NCBI GenBank assembly: GCA_009701305.1
Contig: WLKK01000003.1
Coordinates: forward strand, 1 to 41,251
From: Actinomycetota bacterium
GTDB lineage: Bacteria > Actinomycetota > Actinomycetes > Nanopelagicales > Nanopelagicaceae
Reading direction: 5' to 3'
DNA length: 41,251 nucleotides
Shown: positions 39,192 through 41,251 of the stretch, piece by piece
How positions within the stretch are numbered: position 1 is the stretch's first letter
How the letters are laid out: every line of letters starts with the position of its first letter
The notes under the pieces: generated by a model
Database searches by the model: none
What the model saw: the letters and a program-made list of their open reading frames with translations, nothing else
What the model was told of the DNA's origin: nothing
Translations under genes and position numbers: made by a program

Positions 39192-40105
39192 ATTGAGACC
39201 CCTGAAAAAAGATTAATCTCGCGACCATCTGCATCAAATGGCTCGCTAACAACACCCTTAGCCAATGTGTAGTACTCCACACCAAAAACTTGCATTCCTA
39301 ACATATTAGAAAGTGCAAAAAATGGGCCATCAACTGCTATTTGAGTTGCATGCGCTCTCATCGCTTCCATTTTTTGTGAAACGAATTCTGTCGCATCTAC
39401 AACGGAGGTCACAAGCTCATCTGGTTTTGCAAATGGAATATCTTCAATTGATTCGGCTCCAAAAAATGCTGAACCGGAATCTTTCATGGCATCCATTCCT
39501 TTTTGAATTACGGACCTAGGGATGGTGTTCCAGTAAATTTTAGAAATACTCCAAGGAGCAGATGTTCCATAATTTTGATCAGCGGCTAAATCGGCTGCTC
39601 GCATCGAAACTCGATGCGCTTGGATGTGATCTGGATGGCCGTACCCACCAATTTCATCATAAGTTATTAGCACCTGAGGTTTAAATTTTCTAATTATTTC
39701 TACTAAGTGGGACGCAGCAGTATCTAGAGAAGTACTCCAGAAAACATCTGGTCGCTCATTTTGCGGCATTCCCATCATTCCGCTATCTCGGTAATGCACA
39801 TCTGGTGCTCCCAAGAAGTGATGTTGCATTTGGTTGCTCCCAGATAATGCGGCGAGAGCATTTCGCAATTCAATTTCGCGATGTGGTCCAAGTTGATCAT
39901 CTTTATCACTCGCTAAGTTGGCAAACTCAGGAACCAGAACTTCCCCTTCTTCTCCTCGCGTACAAGTAACTAATGCGACCTGCGCCCCTTCGGCGATGTA
40001 CTTTGCCATCGTTGCGCCGTTGTTAATACTCTCGTCATCTGGGTGTGCGTGAACCAGCAACAGACGCGCGCCTGCTGATTTACTGGCTGAAGGTGCCAAA
40101 GACAT
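39188..40105 (-). CDS. mshB: PIG-L deacetylase, probable MshB (GlcNAc-Ins deacetylase of mycothiol biosynthesis)
   Basis: LLLVHAHPDDESINNGATMAKYIAEGAQVALVTCTRGEEGE; GYGHPDHIQAHRVSMRA. Start trimmed to MSLAPSASKS at 40105; the ORF-track extension is antisense to the next gene. Confidence 0.88.
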   Translation of the reverse strand: MSLAPSASKSAGARLLLVHAHPDDESINNGATMAKYIAEGAQVALVTCTRGEEGEVLVPEFANLASDKDDQLGPHREIELRNALAALSGSNQMQHHFLGAPDVHYRDSGMMGMPQNERPDVFWSTSLDTAASHLVEIIRKFKPQVLITYDEIGGYGHPDHIQAHRVSMRAADLAADQNYGTSAPWSISKIYWNTIPRSVIQKGMDAMKDSGSAFFGAESIEDIPFAKPDELVTSVVDATEFVSQKMEAMRAHATQIAVDGPFFALSNMLGMQVFGVEYYTLAKGVVSEPFDADGREINLFSGVSI

Positions 40106-40130
40106 AAGGGAAAGGGTACGGTCGATTCCT

Positions 40131-41251
40131 ATGAGTGAACTCCCATTTCCACGCCACAGCGCCCGCACGTTGCGTTTTTCCCTTGGGGCACCTCGAAATT
40201 TCACCATCTCCCCTGATGGCCAGCGGGTTGTCTTCGTAAGAAGTGGATCTGGGACAGACCGCACTGGTCGACTTTTTGAATTAGATCTAAATAGTAAAAA
40301 TACCCGCGAGATTGTGAACCCACTTGATCTGCTTAAAAGTGGCGATGAGAAAATCTCAGTAGAAGAGCAAGCCAGACGCGAACGTGCGCGCGAAGCTGCT
40401 GCTGGAATCACCAATTATTCAAGCGATACAAATCTTAAAAAAATTGCATTCACATTGTCTGGAAACCTGTACGTTGCAAATTTAGAAGATGGAAAAGTTT
40501 TGCAATGGCCTGCGCAAGAGCCCGTCATTGATCCGCAATTTGCACCGGATGGAAGCGCAGTTGGATACATCAACCCTTCAGGTGAGATGCGCGTGAGCGA
40601 TGGAGTAAATGATCGTGCAATTTTCTCCCCTGAAAAAGCAGATGTTTATTACGGGCAAGCTGAATTTGTGGCAAGTGAAGAGATGGACCGGATGCATGGG
40701 TTTTGGTGGAGCTCAGATAGCAAATATTTATTAGTTGAAAGATTTGATGAGAGTGGTGTTGAAAAAATTTGGATCAGCGATCCAGCTAACCCTGAAAATG
40801 AGCCAAGGGAAGTTCGCTATCCTAAAGTTGGCAGTGCAAATGTTCTTGCATCACTTTTCGCTTACCACCTTGAAAGTAAAAGCAGTCAAGAAATTAAGTG
40901 GGATAAAGAGCACGAGTATTTAGTCTCAGTAAATTCTGGCGCCGCAAATAAGCCGCCACTTCTAATGACGATTGATAGAGCGCAACGGCATGCACATATT
41001 CGCGCAATTAATTTAGGCGATGGAACCTCAACGGTTATTGCAGAAATGCGTGACCCTGCCTGGATCACACTTGTATCGGGATCTCCACAATGGGGCCCTG
41101 CCGGACAATTAATTACAACTTTTGATTCTGCAACGACGCGTCATCTTGCAGTGGATGGAAATCCTGTAACTCCAGATGGATTGCAAGTTGATCGGATTGT
41201 TCATGTCGACCGAAATGGAATTACTTTTGAGGGAACATTTGAAGCTACTTC
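40131..41251 (+). CDS. S9 family peptidase / dipeptidyl-peptidase IV-like, N-terminal beta-propeller part, truncated by the window edge
   Basis: Not in the ORF track. Open from ATG 40131: MSELPFPRHSARTLRFSLGAPRNFTISPDGQRVVFVRSGSGTDRTGRLFELDLNSKNTREIVNPLDLL...QFAPDGSAVGYINPSGEMRV...MHGFWWSSDSKYLLVERFDES... Confidence 0.9.
   Translation, partial: MSELPFPRHSARTLRFSLGAPRNFTISPDGQRVVFVRSGSGTDRTGRLFELDLNSKNTREIVNPLDLLKSGDEKISVEEQARRERAREAAAGITNYSSDTNLKKIAFTLSGNLYVANLEDGKVLQWPAQEPVIDPQFAPDGSAVGYINPSGEMRVSDGVNDRAIFSPEKADVYYGQAEFVASEEMDRMHGFWWSSDSKYLLVERFDESGVEKIWISDPANPENEPREVRYPKVGSANVLASLFAYHLESKSSQEIKWDKEHEYLVSVNSGAANKPPLLMTIDRAQRHAHIRAINLGDGTSTVIAEMRDPAWITLVSGSPQWGPAGQLITTFDSATTRHLAVDGNPVTPDGLQVDRIVHVDRNGITFEGTFEAT

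Overview
This is a chromosomal, gene-dense, AT-leaning actinobacterial window. WhiB proteins, MtrAB, an MshB-like deacetylase, DUF3499, DUF6912 and an Rv3235-like protein point to Actinobacteria; an acI/Nanopelagicales-like streamlined lineage is inferred, not shown. I see no mobile element, rRNA or CRISPR. The contents run in this order: a left-edge sugar ABC substrate-binding gene (missing from the ORF track) with a GntR/FadR-family regulator; an oxidoreductase, PLP-enzyme and SDR run; tandem TerC genes; alkA-like, msrB and msrA; tRNA-Arg(CCG); whiB1; a PdtaS-like kinase; DUF6912; an orphan CpaE-like plus SAF/CpaB-like pair; an Rv3235-like gene; secA, comF, mtrB, mtrA and ahcY; manA, a Trm112-like small ORF (missing from the ORF track) and manB; DUF3499, DUF5719, a giant GT2/membrane fusion and whiB2; a manC-like nucleotidyltransferase, dapC, ferredoxin, GNAT, VanW and mshB; and a right-edge S9 peptidase (missing from the ORF track). 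The most interesting signals are: an 18-bp perfect palindrome embedded in a predicted whiB2 promoter; a TTGCAAC-AGG-GTTGCAA operator candidate over the sugar-binding gene's predicted promoter; the orphan CpaE/CpaB-like pair; a GT2-polytopic fusion coupled to DUF5719 inside a GDP-mannose cluster; the apparent absence of lpqB and hpf from the secA-comF-mtrBA block; and five of five convergent gene pairs with -15 to +3 nt spacing, two of them interlocking stop codons on a shared TTAA.
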